DNA from: Sphaerolaimus hirsutus
Lineage: Eukaryota > Nematoda > Chromadorea > Monhysterida > Sphaerolaimidae
Assembly (NCBI GenBank): GCA_964036195.1
Contig: OZ038457.1
Span: 22,285,147 to 22,349,146 of the forward strand
Direction of reading: 5' to 3'
DNA length: 64,000 nt
The notes under the pieces are model-generated. The model was given only the letters and a program-made list of their open reading frames with translations, made no database searches and was not told the DNA's origin. Of this stretch, positions 12,201 to 23,100 are shown piece after piece. Made by a program: the position numbers and the translations under genes. The first letter of the stretch is position 1. Every line of letters begins with the position of its first letter.

Positions 12201-15200
12201 GGGGAGGGGTTATTATTTCGCCAGAAATATTTTGTAATCACAGTACTAAATTGTTGTTTGTAACGTACACAGACGTCGAAAAATGCAACAAAAACCGCCA
12301 TGTATCAGACTCTATAGACTTGGTACGTAGACGGTATAAACGCTGTTCCAGCATAACACAGTCATTGTTTTTACGTGTGTTCTGCGTTTCACGGATCACA
12401 AACTGCAGCTTTTGTCATTTGCGTTCTCTATACACTAAATTGGAGGGGGGTATTTCGAGGGGGGTTTATAAATTCATAGCGTCCATTTTGAAGGGGGTAT
12501 TTCGAGGGGGGTATTTCGTGGGGGGTATTTCGAGGTCGGGAATTCAAGGAAATCCGATATATTTAATTCCAGCCGCATCACCAAATCAGGCAGCCCGACA
12601 AAAGAACGATCGGGCAGCCCGACAAAGAAAACAATCGGGAAACTCAACTCGCTCACAAAAAAGCTTACCAGCATTTCGTGGTTCTTCTCGTCGGCCCTGT
12701 CCTCCGGGAAGGACTTCTTAATGGCCACCACCATGTCCACCTTGTCGGCGTCGCGCACGTGGTACATGTAAACGTTGCTGAACACCCCGTTGCCAATCAA
12801 ACGTGCCGTGCCGTTGTCCAACGTTACGTTGCGTTGTTCCACTGAGCCCTGGGGTGGATTGGAGGGGGGGTTATTTTATTGGGATTGTCACGTTTTGACG
12901 TTTTCAACGTTGCAACTAGTGGTGTGAGAGCGGCGTGGCGCGGCGCTATTTCTGTGCGAAATATTTTTAACGTCATCGACGCTTGGCGACGTTTACATAA
13001 CTCGTTGTGGCCGTATCGTCACTGGGTGAAAAAGCGTATACCGTATTACCTCGAAATACCCCCAGGGGGTTTATTATTTCGCCAGCAAAATTTGAGGGGG
13101 GGATAATTCGAGGGGGGGGTTATTCGAGGGGGGGGTCTATTATTTCGCCAGAAATTTTCGGAAATTCCCCGTACGCGGACGTAGACAAATCGAACAATTA
13201 CATTGATGTATGTGTTTATACTCATATATAACTGTATATACACAAAAACCATTCCCTAACGTCACTTAATCAGCAGTTTTAACGTGTGTTCTGCATTGTA
13301 CAGATCACAAACTGCGGTATTTGTCATGTACGTTCACGTTACACTCAATCTTAGGGGGGGGGGGGTATTTCGAGGGGGGGTTTATTATTTCCTCAGCCGA
13401 AATTTAGGGGGGGTATTTCGAGGGGGGGGGTTAATTCAAGGGGGGGGTTAATTCGAGGTAATACGGTAGCTGTAATTCAAGCTCCCAAATTTCCTGTCCA
13501 AACAAATTATCCTGATAGAAGCACCAGGACCCCAAAAATTGAGCATTACACTCATAAAGTGCTCCTCTGCACGGAAATCTTTAGTAAAAGGCGAAAGATT
13601 TTCTCGACAAATGCAGAGGAGCCAGAGCTGCCGAAATGATATTTTTTGCAATTATTTATGTTCAAATGAAACATGTTTGTGGCGGGTTTGAAATGAACAC
13701 AAATTGCGAATGTGTACACAATTACCATAATCCTAATAAAAGACCTCCCCTTGAATAACTCCCCTGTTAGCCGTGTGAGGCAAAAATAAGACCCCCGCAG
13801 CACCTACAGCTGCGATTTCAGCTTAGAAAACTCCAGTCACGAAAAAATCCTGAAAGATGTGTCAGGATCCCAAAAATTGAGTATTACACTCATAAAGTGC
13901 TCCTCTGCACGGAAATCTTTAGTAAAAGGCGAAAGATTTTCTCGACAAATGCAGAGGAGCCAGAGCTGCCGAAATGATATTTTTTGCAATTATTTATGTT
14001 CAAATGAAACATGTTTGTGGCGGGTTTGAAATGAACACAAATTGCGAATGTGTACACAATTACCATAATCCTAATAAAAGACCTCCCCTTGAATAACTCC
14101 CCTGTTAGCCGTGTGAGGCAAAAATAAGACCCCCGCAGCACCTACAGCTGCGATTTCAGCTTAGAAAACTCCAGTCACGAAAAAATCCTGAAAGATGTGT
14201 CAGGATCCCAAAAATTGAGTATTACACTCATAAAGTGCTCCTCTGCACGGAAATCTTTAGTAAAAGGCGAAAGATTTTCTCGACAAATGCAGAGGAGCCA
14301 GAGCTGCCGAAATGATATTTTTTGCAATTATTTATGTTCAAATGAAACATGTTTGTGGCGGGTTTGAAATGAACACAAATTGCGAATGTGTACACAATTA
14401 CCATAATCCTAATAAAAGACCTCCCCTTGAATAACTCCCCTGTTAGCCGTGTGAGGCAAAAATAAGACCCCCGCAGCACCTACAGCTGCGATTTCAGCTT
14501 AGAAAACTCCAGTCACGAAAAAATCCTGAAAGATGTGTCAGGATCCCAAAAATTGAGTATTACACTCATAAAGTGCTCCTCTGCACGGAAATCTTTAGTA
14601 AAAGGCGAAAGATTTTCTTGACAAATGCAGAGGAGCCAGAGCTGCCGAAATGATTTTTTTTGCAATTATTTATGTTCAAATGAAACATGTTTGTGGCGGG
14701 TTTGAAATGAACACAAATTGCGAATGTGTACACAATTACCATAATCCTAATAAAAGACCTCCCCTTGAATAACTCCCCTGTTAGCCGTGTGAGGCAAAAA
14801 TAAGACCCCCGCAGCACCTACAGCTGCGATTTCAGCTTAGAAAACTCCAGTCACGAAAAAATCCTGAAAGATGTGTCAGGATCCCAAAAATTGAGTATTA
14901 CACTCATAAAGTGCTCCTCTGCACGGAAATCTTTAGTAAAAGGCGAAAGATTTTCTCGACAAATGCAGAGGAGCCAGAGCTACCAAATAGAACTTTTTGC
15001 ACTTTATTTTGTTCAAATGAAACATGTTTGTGGCGGGTTTGAACTTACCGCGAATGTGTACACATATTTACATGGATACCGTATTTCTTCTAATGGAAGC
15101 GCGTCGTTCAATTTTTTCATCAACTATTTTACCTACCGTTCTAATTGAGGTTGCGTTCTATTTAAAACGGCCGTTATACATTTTTGCGTGAGCGTAAAAA

Positions 15201-16932
15201 AGTGCCAAAACCTGTCGTTCTATTGGAGGTGCCCTTATACTAGAGTATGCCGTTCTACCGGCGCCAACTTGCCAACTGACCCTAGCATAGTCGATAAAGT
15301 GCGCCTGGTGCGTGGTGGGCGGCTTGGTGCCCTTGGCCATGCGCTGGTGCCGCATCAACTGCGCCTGTCGCCGCCGCAGCCGCTCAGACTCCTCTGGACG
15401 TTGCCGCGATATTTCGCTGCGAATTGGGGGGGGGGGTTAAAAGGGGGTTTTATGGGGGTATTTGATGGGTTTTTTAATATTAAAATTTTTTTCGGAATAC
15501 CTCACTTATATTCACTCACTTATACTCACTCACTTGATTGATCAAGTGTGTAATTGGCATCTGGAACCATTCCCAAACCCTGATCATGCCATGTAAGGTG
15601 TAAAATGCCATGAAAAGTGTGTCAAAAAGTTGTCAAAAAATCCACCAGTAGTTTGACATTTTACAGGCCATCATACATGACTTTTCACACTTTGCATAAC
15701 ATTTTACATTTGACAGCGCATTTTACATTACTTTTGACACTTTGCATGACATTTAACGTTTGACAGGGAATTTCACACGGTTCGGGGAGTGGCAACTGAT
15801 GAGGTATCCTGAAAATTTACCTGTCACTGGTCACTTGACAGGTCATTCGAAAGCTCCTCTTAATTGGACAATTTGGCACTTGACATTCAATGAAATTGTC
15901 ACCTGGCAGGGCTCACGAGAATTTCAAACGCACAACAAAATTGTGTCGCGCAGTTTTTGCGCAACACAAGTTTGTCGCGCAGGTAGTGATGGAATGGCAC
16001 CAGTGTGCTGGCACCATTTGACGCTATGGCGGTATTCCATCACCAGCGTTGTCTCCTGCACAACAAACTTTTGTTGCGCAACAAACTGTGTGACGAAATG
16101 TATGTCGTGCACCAGTGGTGCCATGGCACAACACCCTGGCGCCCTTGAATAGCGTCAGCGCCACGGCGCCATTCCATCACTACCTGCGCGGCAAACTTGT
16201 GTCGCCAAAAACTGCGCGACACAATTTTGTTGTGCGTTGGAACTTATTCGGACCCACCTGGCAGCTCCTCCGGCGGTGCTGCTGGGATGGCTGCCCGTGC
16301 TGCGGATCACGTCCACATTGCAGGACGCTGTCCCAGTTCTGGTGGCAATGTCGCCGCTTGTCAAGTGACAAGTCAAGTGATAAGTGAGTTGCGTGAATCG
16401 CGATGAAAGATGTACGTAATTGAGTGAAAATACCTTGGGACAGTCTAAGGTGTCAAATGTAAAATGTCGATTAAACAAGATTTTTTACCGAACTTTTGAC
16501 ACTTTGCATGAAAATTGACAAATTTTTATCACATTGTGCATGACATTTGACACATTGCCTTACACTTTACACTGACACCTGCACACCAGGAGGCAGTACC
16601 GCACCCTGTAAAGTGCAAAAAGTAAATGTCACGTAAACCGTCAATTAAAATAAAATAGGTACTTAGACTTATTGCTGAACTTTTGACAATTTGAATGACA
16701 TAAACTCATTACTTACCACTTTACCTACCACTTATCACTTTACATATCACTTGACAAAGTGCGGCATTGGCACCCGCGGCTGCCAACATGCGGCTCACTG
16801 GCCCGCCACCGTCTCGATGTCAAATTTGATGTTTGTGCTTTGCTTGCTGTCTCTTTCATATAATCTTTCGACTTGCGTCGTTTCAGCTTTTTCACGGGTG
16901 CCGATTGCCGTTTCAGCTTTTGGCTCGGCTGC
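9262..16932 (-). CDS. divergent GSK3-family Ser/Thr protein kinase (multi-exon, ends incomplete)
   Basis: Predicted cytoplasmic or nuclear protein kinase of the CMGC/GSK3 group. Exons on the minus strand: 16799-16932, 16258-16338, 15281-15416, 12669-12848, 11903-12037, 11329-11481, 10990-11061, 10542-10631, 9887-10042 and about 9262-9411; phases agree throughout, giving 429 codons. The kinase part shows the Gly loop IGNGVFSNVY, VAIKK, HRDIKPEN, DFGNAK, RYYRAMEL, SIDVWSCACVL and VLGTPSDAQLRALNP, in GSK3 order. Before it lie about 130 residues I do not recognise, including RPEESERLRRRQAQLMRHQR and HFIDYAR. Odd points: APE is AME; the priming-pocket Arg of NREL is His (KNHEML); the activation-loop Tyr is kept (SSAYQ). 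Two introns near the 3' end lack an AG acceptor. The extreme N- and C-termini are unresolved. Nematodes carry many such divergent GSK3-like genes, so this need not be the orthologue of GSK-3 itself. Confidence 0.82.
10043..10541 (-). mobile_element. TIR element forming a kinase intron with a non-AG end
   Basis: Minus strand: the exon ending CACVL (..GTCCTG) meets GTGCTGAATTCAATTTGCCC; the far end is the inverse of GGGCAGATTCAATTGGCCC, then CTG, then the next exon (GCCGGC). TIRs extend about 45 bp with GCCCGACA repeats. CTGG flanks both sides. Removing 10043-10541 restores the kinase frame, but the intron would run GT..TG. Confidence 0.65.
11062..11328 (-). mobile_element. MITE that constitutes a whole kinase intron
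   Basis: The intron begins GTGCCATTTCCAGACTCTG and ends in the inverse of GCGACACTTCCAGACCCTG followed by TAG, so its TIRs lie within a few bases of both splice sites. The upstream exon ends CAG and the intron ends TAG, a likely 3-base target duplication with one change. Inside are many repeats of TGTAAAATG/CATTTTACA and TGTCAAA, typical of this family throughout the window. Confidence 0.8.
12126..12562. mobile_element. TACCGTATT/CCTCGAATA-type TIR element in kinase intron
   Basis: Left TACCGTATTTCCTCGAATTA; right end degenerate (GGAAATCCGATAT). The centre resembles 61637-62056 (an ACAGACGTCGAAAAATGCAA-like stretch), so this is a real subfamily with a conserved interior. Confidence 0.72.
13039..13468. 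mobile_element. TACCGTATT/CCTCGAATA-type TIR element in kinase intron
   Basis: Left TACCGTATTACCTCGAAATA; inverted right TACCGTATTACCTCGAATTA. The interior shares CGTGTGTTCTGCATTG and the flanking TCGAGGGGGG blocks with the copies at 12126 and 61637. Confidence 0.8.
13529..15064. repeat. 338-bp tandem satellite, four full units plus a partial fifth
   Basis: Units start near 13529, 13867, 14205, 14543 and 14881 with only a few differences. Each has a long hairpin: GTGCTCCTCTGCA paired with TGCAGAGGAGC, and GAAATCTTT with AAAGATTTTC. The remainder contains CCTCCCCTTGAATAACTCCC. The fifth unit diverges after GAGCTACCAAATAGAAC and matches the dispersed copies near 8.4-9.0 kb. Confidence 0.93.
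15921..16245. mobile_element. 325-bp palindromic element abutting a kinase exon donor
   Basis: Arms of about 85 bp: CGCACAACAAAATTGTGTCG and GCGCAGGTAGTGATGGAATG on the left, mirrored on the right. The right end is within about 12 bp of the donor of the exon at 16258-16338. Confidence 0.75.
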
Positions 16933-17674
16933 CTGAAATTTTTCCAGGGGGAATTATTCGAGGTGGGACGCATTTTTTTATCTTTGTGGTGCTGTTTAAC
17001 TTTTTGTTGGCGTTTTATCTGGCCGTGGCACTGCGAAGGTGAATTAGGCGTTTTCGAAACTTATGTTGAAAAATAGCGCGTGTGTGGGGTTATCTAAACA
17101 TCGCATTTAACTGAAACCGAAATACCAGTGATGGAACGGCGTGTGGCGCCATTTTCGAACTACGCCGCGCCATGGCGCCATTGGCGTTTGACACCGTGTC
17201 AGTTACGCAACACAACACGGTCCAAGTTGGACCGTCCAACGTTTTGCAGAATGACACCTAAATGTTTTCCTTTAATACACACAAAGTGCTGGAGCCATAA
17301 TTCACTTGCTGTTGGTGTTTGCGCGGGGCATGCTCTTGTACGCACATAAACCCGACACGCACATAGGCCCGGCACGCACATAACTGCTACTATGTGCGGT
17401 TATATGCAATTCCCGCGCCAATGTCGATAAAGCCGGAGTTACAACATGACGATAAATAGAAAGTGAAGCGACAAATACGATTTTTGATTACAGAACTTTT
17501 GACATTTACTTGTCATTTCATTTCTCACTTATAAATTGACTTTAATTTTTTTGCTTGTCGTTTCTACTGCACATACTTAAATTGTATTTTGTGAAATAAA
17601 ATGCTGGTGAAAATACTTAGGTAATCACCGGTTGATTTGCAAACATTTTTCTCATGCCAACATAACTAATAGCA

Positions 17675-18110
17675 TACCGTATTTCTTCTAATAGAAGAGC
17701 GCCGTTTTATTTTTTTCGTCAACTTTTTTACCTGCCATTCTATAAGAGGTGCCGTTCTATTGGAGGCTGCCATTCTATTTTTTTCGCCCATATTTTTCAG
17801 ACATTTTTCATTTGAACATGGTGTTTTTAATGAAAAATGAACAAAATTTTACTATCAGAGCATCAATTCAAACAAAACCAAATGTGAAAATAACCCTTAA
17901 TCATAGTTCTGAACATCTTGGATGTTCACACCACCCATTTTTTTAATATTTGTGTGTTCTGGCACTCTACCAACATAATTTCTTCCTGCCATTGTATTGG
18001 AGGCTGCCGTTCTATTAATTTCTTGAGTGCAAAAAAGTGCCAAAACCCGCTGTTCTATTGGAGGTGCCATTCTATTGGAGGTATGCCATTCTATTAGAAG
18101 AAATACAGTA
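17675..18110. mobile_element. TACCGTATT/CTTCTAATAGAAC-type TIR element
   Basis: Left TACCGTATTTCTTCTAATAG; inverted right TACTGTATTTCTTCTAATAG. CGTTCTATTGGAGGTGCC repeats toward both ends. It lies between the candidate first exon and the placed kinase exons. Confidence 0.8.
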
Positions 18111-18324
18111 TTCGCATTCAATTCCATGATAATGTTCTCCTGCCGCCTTTGAGGCGGCGTCACGATGGCATCTTAGTGTATCCATTGAGCGGATGAAGAG
18201 GCGTGCCGGGTCTATGTGCGTGCCGGGCGTAGGTGCGTGCCGGGTTTATGTGCGTAATAGGCCTGGCCTGTTTGCGCGATCAAACTATGGCGTTGTTAGC
18301 GCCATTTTTTGGAATAGCGCCATG

Positions 18325-18493
18325 GGGCCATTCCAGACCCTTTAAAATGTCAAATGTAACGCAATGTGTCAAAAGTCATGTAAAATGCCCTGTAAAATGG
18401 CAAATTGGTTGGCAATTTTCCTGGGCAGGGCATTTAACATGACTTTTGACACTTTGCATGACACTTGATTTTTATAGGATCTGGGACTGGCAC
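18325..18493. mobile_element. MITE of the GTGCCA family between kinase exons
   Basis: Ends GGGCCATTCCAGACCC and GGGACTGGCAC, flanked by ATG on both sides (18322-18324, 18494-18496). Same interior motifs as the other copies. It lies upstream of the placed kinase exons and forms no intron I can demonstrate. Confidence 0.7.
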
Positions 18494-18822
18494 ATGGTTT
18501 CACCAAGCCACCGTCTCAGAGAATGCCATGGCAATGCATCCTAAACGCATCTTTTCAGCCACTCGTCAATAGTTCGTGTTGCGAAACAGCACGTGTGCCA
18601 TTGTTATTATATCAATGGATAGCGAAAACTTTGAAACGATATCGCTTAAACCAAGTGGCAGTCCCGCATCCTGTAAAGTGTCAAATTTTATGTAAAATGT
18701 CATACAAAATGTCAAGTTCAGTAATAAAATATTTCCTTTTTTATTTAAATTGACATTATACCTACACGACATTTGACACTTTACAGGGTGCGGCACTGCC
18801 CCATGATTTTCGAATCACTCAC

Positions 18823-18917
18823 CCCGCTGCAGAAACTGGGTTATTACTAGTCGAAGGGCCTCCTCCTTGCAGGCCTCCTTGCTTTTGTTTGCCGAAAATA
18901 CCCTTCAATTTGTCCAT
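18823..18917 (-). CDS. candidate first coding exon of the kinase gene
   Basis: A minus-strand ATG at 18917 opens a frame MDKLKGIFGKQKQGG... of 31 codons plus 2 nt, ending at a strong GTGAGT donor (exon low end 18823). It lies upstream of the kinase exons with no other gene between. Its phase 2 end does not fit the phase 0 start of the next exon I can place (16932), so either another exon lies between or this exon belongs to an unrelated short gene. Confidence 0.4.
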
Positions 18918-20192
18918 TTTTCTTTCTTTTTTATTTGGCGACCTCTATAAAAAAAGTGTCGAGGCGCGTGTGAAGTGGCTTCGCGAATTACCGAGCTTTG
19001 GAGTGATTTTTTTGTTGTTGATTATTTTGTGTGGTCCATCTGGTCGCGTCGGCGACAGTTTTATCGGCTTGAAATGATTGAATTTTTGTGGAATGTTTTG
19101 TTGGGTTTTGGGGATTGCACAGATTGAAAAATGTCAAAAAAATTAGAGGTGGAGAAATTGTCTTTTTCGAGTAGGGGATTAAACTGATTTTTTTGTGATA
19201 ACAGGAAAGTTGCGAAAGTTTTTCTGGATAAGATGATGTTTGTAATGATGTTTTCAGAATTTATTGTTTGTTAAAATAACCTTCAAAATACAAATCAAAG
19301 AATGAATTATGAAAATGTGATAAAAATACAACATTTTATTCAAAAACACTTTCCCAAATTTCCAGTTTGCAGAATAAATCAGTTTACAGAGTGAGTTTGG
19401 AAAAGTATTCAATGTTAGGCCGTAGGCGACATAAATACATACTATTTGTACTTATGTATTTCGTGATGTCAAGTATAAGTCTTTGCTTGTGCCGTGAAAA
19501 CATTTATAGCGGCAATTTTTCAAACAGGTTATATTTATCACGCGAAATGAATAAGCCATCTGCGTCATCGTGATTAGAAAGTTTATGCGTGTTCACTTTT
19601 TTGCTGTTAACTTTTTCTATTTCTAATGAGTTACAAGAGTTTATCAATAATCAAATACCAAATCAATTCAATTCAGACCGCTTTCATTGCTAAAATTTGC
19701 ATAGACATCCAGGTCAGAATAAAGCATCAGCCGAACAAAAATGCAAAATGACTAGAATCAACAGAAAAAAGTTTATGCGGTGGCTATAAACGAGCAATCC
19801 CTACTGCGGTAGAGTGGGGTCAAAACTCGGGAACACACAAATTTACAACTAAAACTAAGAAAGGTAAGGCGCACACGGGGGAAGAAATTTTTCAAAATGA
19901 AATTTTCTACATATTTTGGCGTGCTGCGAGAAAATTGTTTTTGAAAAAAAGTAAATAAATACAAATGGAACTTTTGCCAGTATTTTCAATTTTGTGCCAA
20001 AAATCTGTTGTCTTATTCGAAGTGGCGGGCAGCAGGTATCAGTTCTTGAATATAAATATACCTACAAAAAAATTAGAAACATCACACGTTGAAATTGTGC
20101 GCACAAAAAATTATGGTCCTAAATTTTGGCCACCTAAAATTCTAATTGACAAAACTTAGAAACCGGGGCAGTTGACTGATCGATTTGGTTGT
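18918..20192. other. myosin 3' flank
   Basis: The presumed 3' UTR and downstream spacer, AT-rich. No exon was recognised other than the candidate ending at 18917. Confidence 0.5.
19260..19340 (-). terminator. candidate myosin polyadenylation signals
   Basis: On the minus strand AATAAA occurs at 19335-19340 and 19260-19265, about 0.85-0.93 kb after the stop codon at 20193. I saw no other AATAAA nearer the stop. A 3' UTR of this length is plausible but unproven. Confidence 0.25.
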
Positions 20193-23100
20193 TTAGAAAT
20201 CGATGGCGCCGCGGGAAGCAGAGCGGAACATCGCGGAGGCGGATGGCTGCATTTTAAGGATTTGATTAGCTTTGATAGTCAGGATCTTCATACATCCATC
20301 CCCAAAAAAGTATAGTTTTAATGTTAAAATTGGCTTGTGGAGTGACAAATAAATAACCAAAATCCTAAAAAGGTTCAGTCGCTTGGCAATGTCAATTATC
20401 AACCAAAAGTATGCAAAATGAATTTTTAGAGCTGATTATCAATTTGCAACTTTTCCAGGTTTTGGCACCTATCCGGTGACAGGGAATGCCGATCGGCTCA
20501 TGGTGAAAAACACTTGTAAACGTATCGAATTGTTTACCGCTTTTTCAAAAAGGATCCATCCAATGCTACAAAGTTCAAGTACAAACTTCAATTTTTCTCA
20601 AATTCCCTCTCCCCATAAACCATCCCCCCCAAAATGCCCCCCCCTCAAATAAGCCCCCCACCCACAGCGAGGCTAGCCGAGCTCCTGGTCTTGGCCCTGA
20701 TTTTGGTCAAGCTATTCTCAGCCACATCGGCCCTCTCTTCAGCATCCTCGAGCTGGTGCTGGATCTGTCTGTACTTCTGGAGGTTTACGGTAGCCAACTC
20801 TTCAGCCTCCTCGGTCTGGCGCTTGGTCACCTTGACCTTCTGTTGGAGTTTGTCGACCAGGTCTTGCAGGCGGTCGGCGTTCTTCTTGTCTTCGTCGATC
20901 TGGGGGGGGGGGGGGTTATTTGGGGGTTATGGTAGAGATTGTATTTATGTGCTGTATTTCCTTGAATAATTCCCCTGGGGAATTATTTTTGCGTCAGATT
21001 TTTTTTGAGGGCGGCTTTTCAATGGGGGATTAATTGAGCGGGGTTATTCAAGGGGATTATAATTTCGGCAAAATTTCTAAGCATGTTTATATCAACTCAT
21101 TTCATGAGATAAGCTCTATTAACAAAAAGCATGAAATTTTTGTTCAAATTGGACATAACCAGTGGCGTAGCCAGGGGGGGGGGGCGGGGGGGGGGCGGCC
21201 GCCCCCCCCCCTTCCCGGGCCAGACAGAAAAGTTGCCGGGAATAACACTTTTCTATGGCGATTTTATAGGTCGACGGCAAAAATTTTGCGCGCAAGCGCG
21301 CATTTCGCACCTTCAAATTTCTGTCACACTTATTTGCGTCTCAGAGGTGTAAAATACCACTCAAAATTGCTCAATTTTGCACCAATTTTCAGACATTTAG
21401 GTACAATTTTGTTCTATTGTAGCCACTGGCGCCAACGCCAACGCCATGGCGCGGCGCCTACAAATGGCGCCAGCGCCATACGTCCATTCCGCTATCGTTT
21501 TAGGCGAAATTTTAGGGGGGGGCGGCGCCCCCCCCCCGTTCGCCGGCCTCCGTATACAATCCGCCCCCCCCGCTCAAAAATCCTGGCTACGCCACTGGAC
21601 ATAACAAATTGATCGTAAATATGTCTAAAGCGGGATTTATAAAAGGTGAGTACCTAACTATTCAAGCAAGTAGGGTATTTATGGCGTGCTTTTAGAATGT
21701 CGATGCCTAATCCAGATACTGAGTTCGAAATATTCATCACTAACAGAACTCCAACACCATTAAACACATAACCCAAACCAACCCCCAACCCCCCACCCAC
21801 CTGGAACTGCAGTTCCCTGCACCTCCTGTCAGCCTTAGCCAGGTTCTTCTGCGTATCAGTGTGCCTCCTCTGTTCGCCGTCCAGCTCGCCTTCCATCTCC
21901 CTGATGCGCTGCTCGAGCTTGGCGATGACCTTCTTGCCACCCTTGAGGGCAGCCGCCTCGGCCTCGTCCAGGCGGGCTTGCATGTCCTTGACTTGTTGTT
22001 CCAGGCCCTTGCGCATGCGCTCCACGTGCATCGAGTGCTCCTGGGGGGGGGGGTTGAGGGGGTTGAGGGGTGAGGGGGGTTGTTTGTGGGGGGTACTGTT
22101 CCAGTTTGAGAAGGATACCTAGAAATATTTACATGTTCATGGTGAGAAATATTCGAAAAAAAAGAAATTGCAATTATCATATGCGAAAAAGTTTGTTTAG
22201 TTTATTAATACTTTTGTGAATATATTTATTTATTTGTGGGCACATAAACATTTGTTTATCTTTGACTGGAATCTGAATTCTGAAACTTTACTTTCTGAAT
22301 TCTGTCAATTTCGGAAAATCAAAAAAAAACCAGACACTTCACACTTCAAAAACGTCCCCAAAAATAAGCTCCGCCCACAATCTGAACCCACCTGTTCCTG
22401 CCTGAGCTCCTCAGCCAACCTAGCGGCGTCGGCCATGGCCTTCTTGCTGTTCTCGTCGGCGGCCTTGAGCTCGTTCAACGTGTCGTCCAGCTCAGAGTGC
22501 AGCGCCTGCAGCTCCGCCTCCAGCTTGCGGCGGGCGGCCGTCAGCGAGCTGTGGGGGATTTGCGGAGTGTGTAAAGTGGAAATAGTGTGAAAGATGAGAA
22601 CTGTGAAATGTTAAGTGTCAAAAGTCATGTAAAATGCCCTGAAAAATGGCAAACGTATGTTTCCATTTTGCAAGGCATTTTACATGACTTTTAACACTTT
22701 GCATGACATTTTACATTTCACAAGACATTTTACAGGGTCTGTAAATGGCACCTGTTCGCAGCCGAGAGCTCGTTGGCCTGGCCGCGAAGCTCTTCAGCCT
22801 CGTACTCAGCTTGCTTGCGCGCGCGCTCCGCCTGTGAGGTCAATGCTTTTTGGTTGCGGTGTCGGGGATTGGGCAGTTGGAGGTTGGGGAATTGCAAAAT
22901 TATGGCTGGTGCCGAAAAGTTTTCATATATTTTATCTATGTGCATGATATGAGGTCATGAGAAAATGGAATAAAAATATTCACATTTGATAGTTTTTTAT
23001 TACATTTCTCACTGTAGAATGTATAACGCAAATACGTGTTGAGAAATTCATGCTGATACAAAACCTCAACCTTCAACCTCCAAACCACAACCTACATTAT

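Larger units (their letters stand above)
12849..15280 (-). other. 2.4-kb kinase intron holding transposons and a satellite array
   Basis: Lies between the exon ending HFIDYAR and the exon starting GSVEQRN; both borders are phase 0. It contains a TACCGTATT-type TIR element (13039-13468), a 338-bp tandem array (13529 to about 15060) and a truncated second TACCGTATT element (15077 to about 15251). I see no coding exon in it. Confidence 0.7.

Noticed and set aside
12011..12721. 236-codon plus-strand frame
   Set aside because: It runs through a TIR element and antisense to the kinase exon starting GSVEQRN; no family resemblance.
13552..14817. Four identical 83-codon frames on the minus strand
   Set aside because: They repeat every 338 bases because the satellite does; there is no start context or family resemblance, and the stem-loop is the conserved feature.
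13529..15064. Hammerhead-type ribozyme in the satellite
   Set aside because: I looked for the CTGATGA and GAAA core arrangement and did not find it in the unit; only a simple hairpin is visible.
21034..21612. 192-codon plus-strand frame with RRPPPV stretches
   Set aside because: It spans the hAT element with G/C homopolymers; the peptide is a by-product of the repeat.
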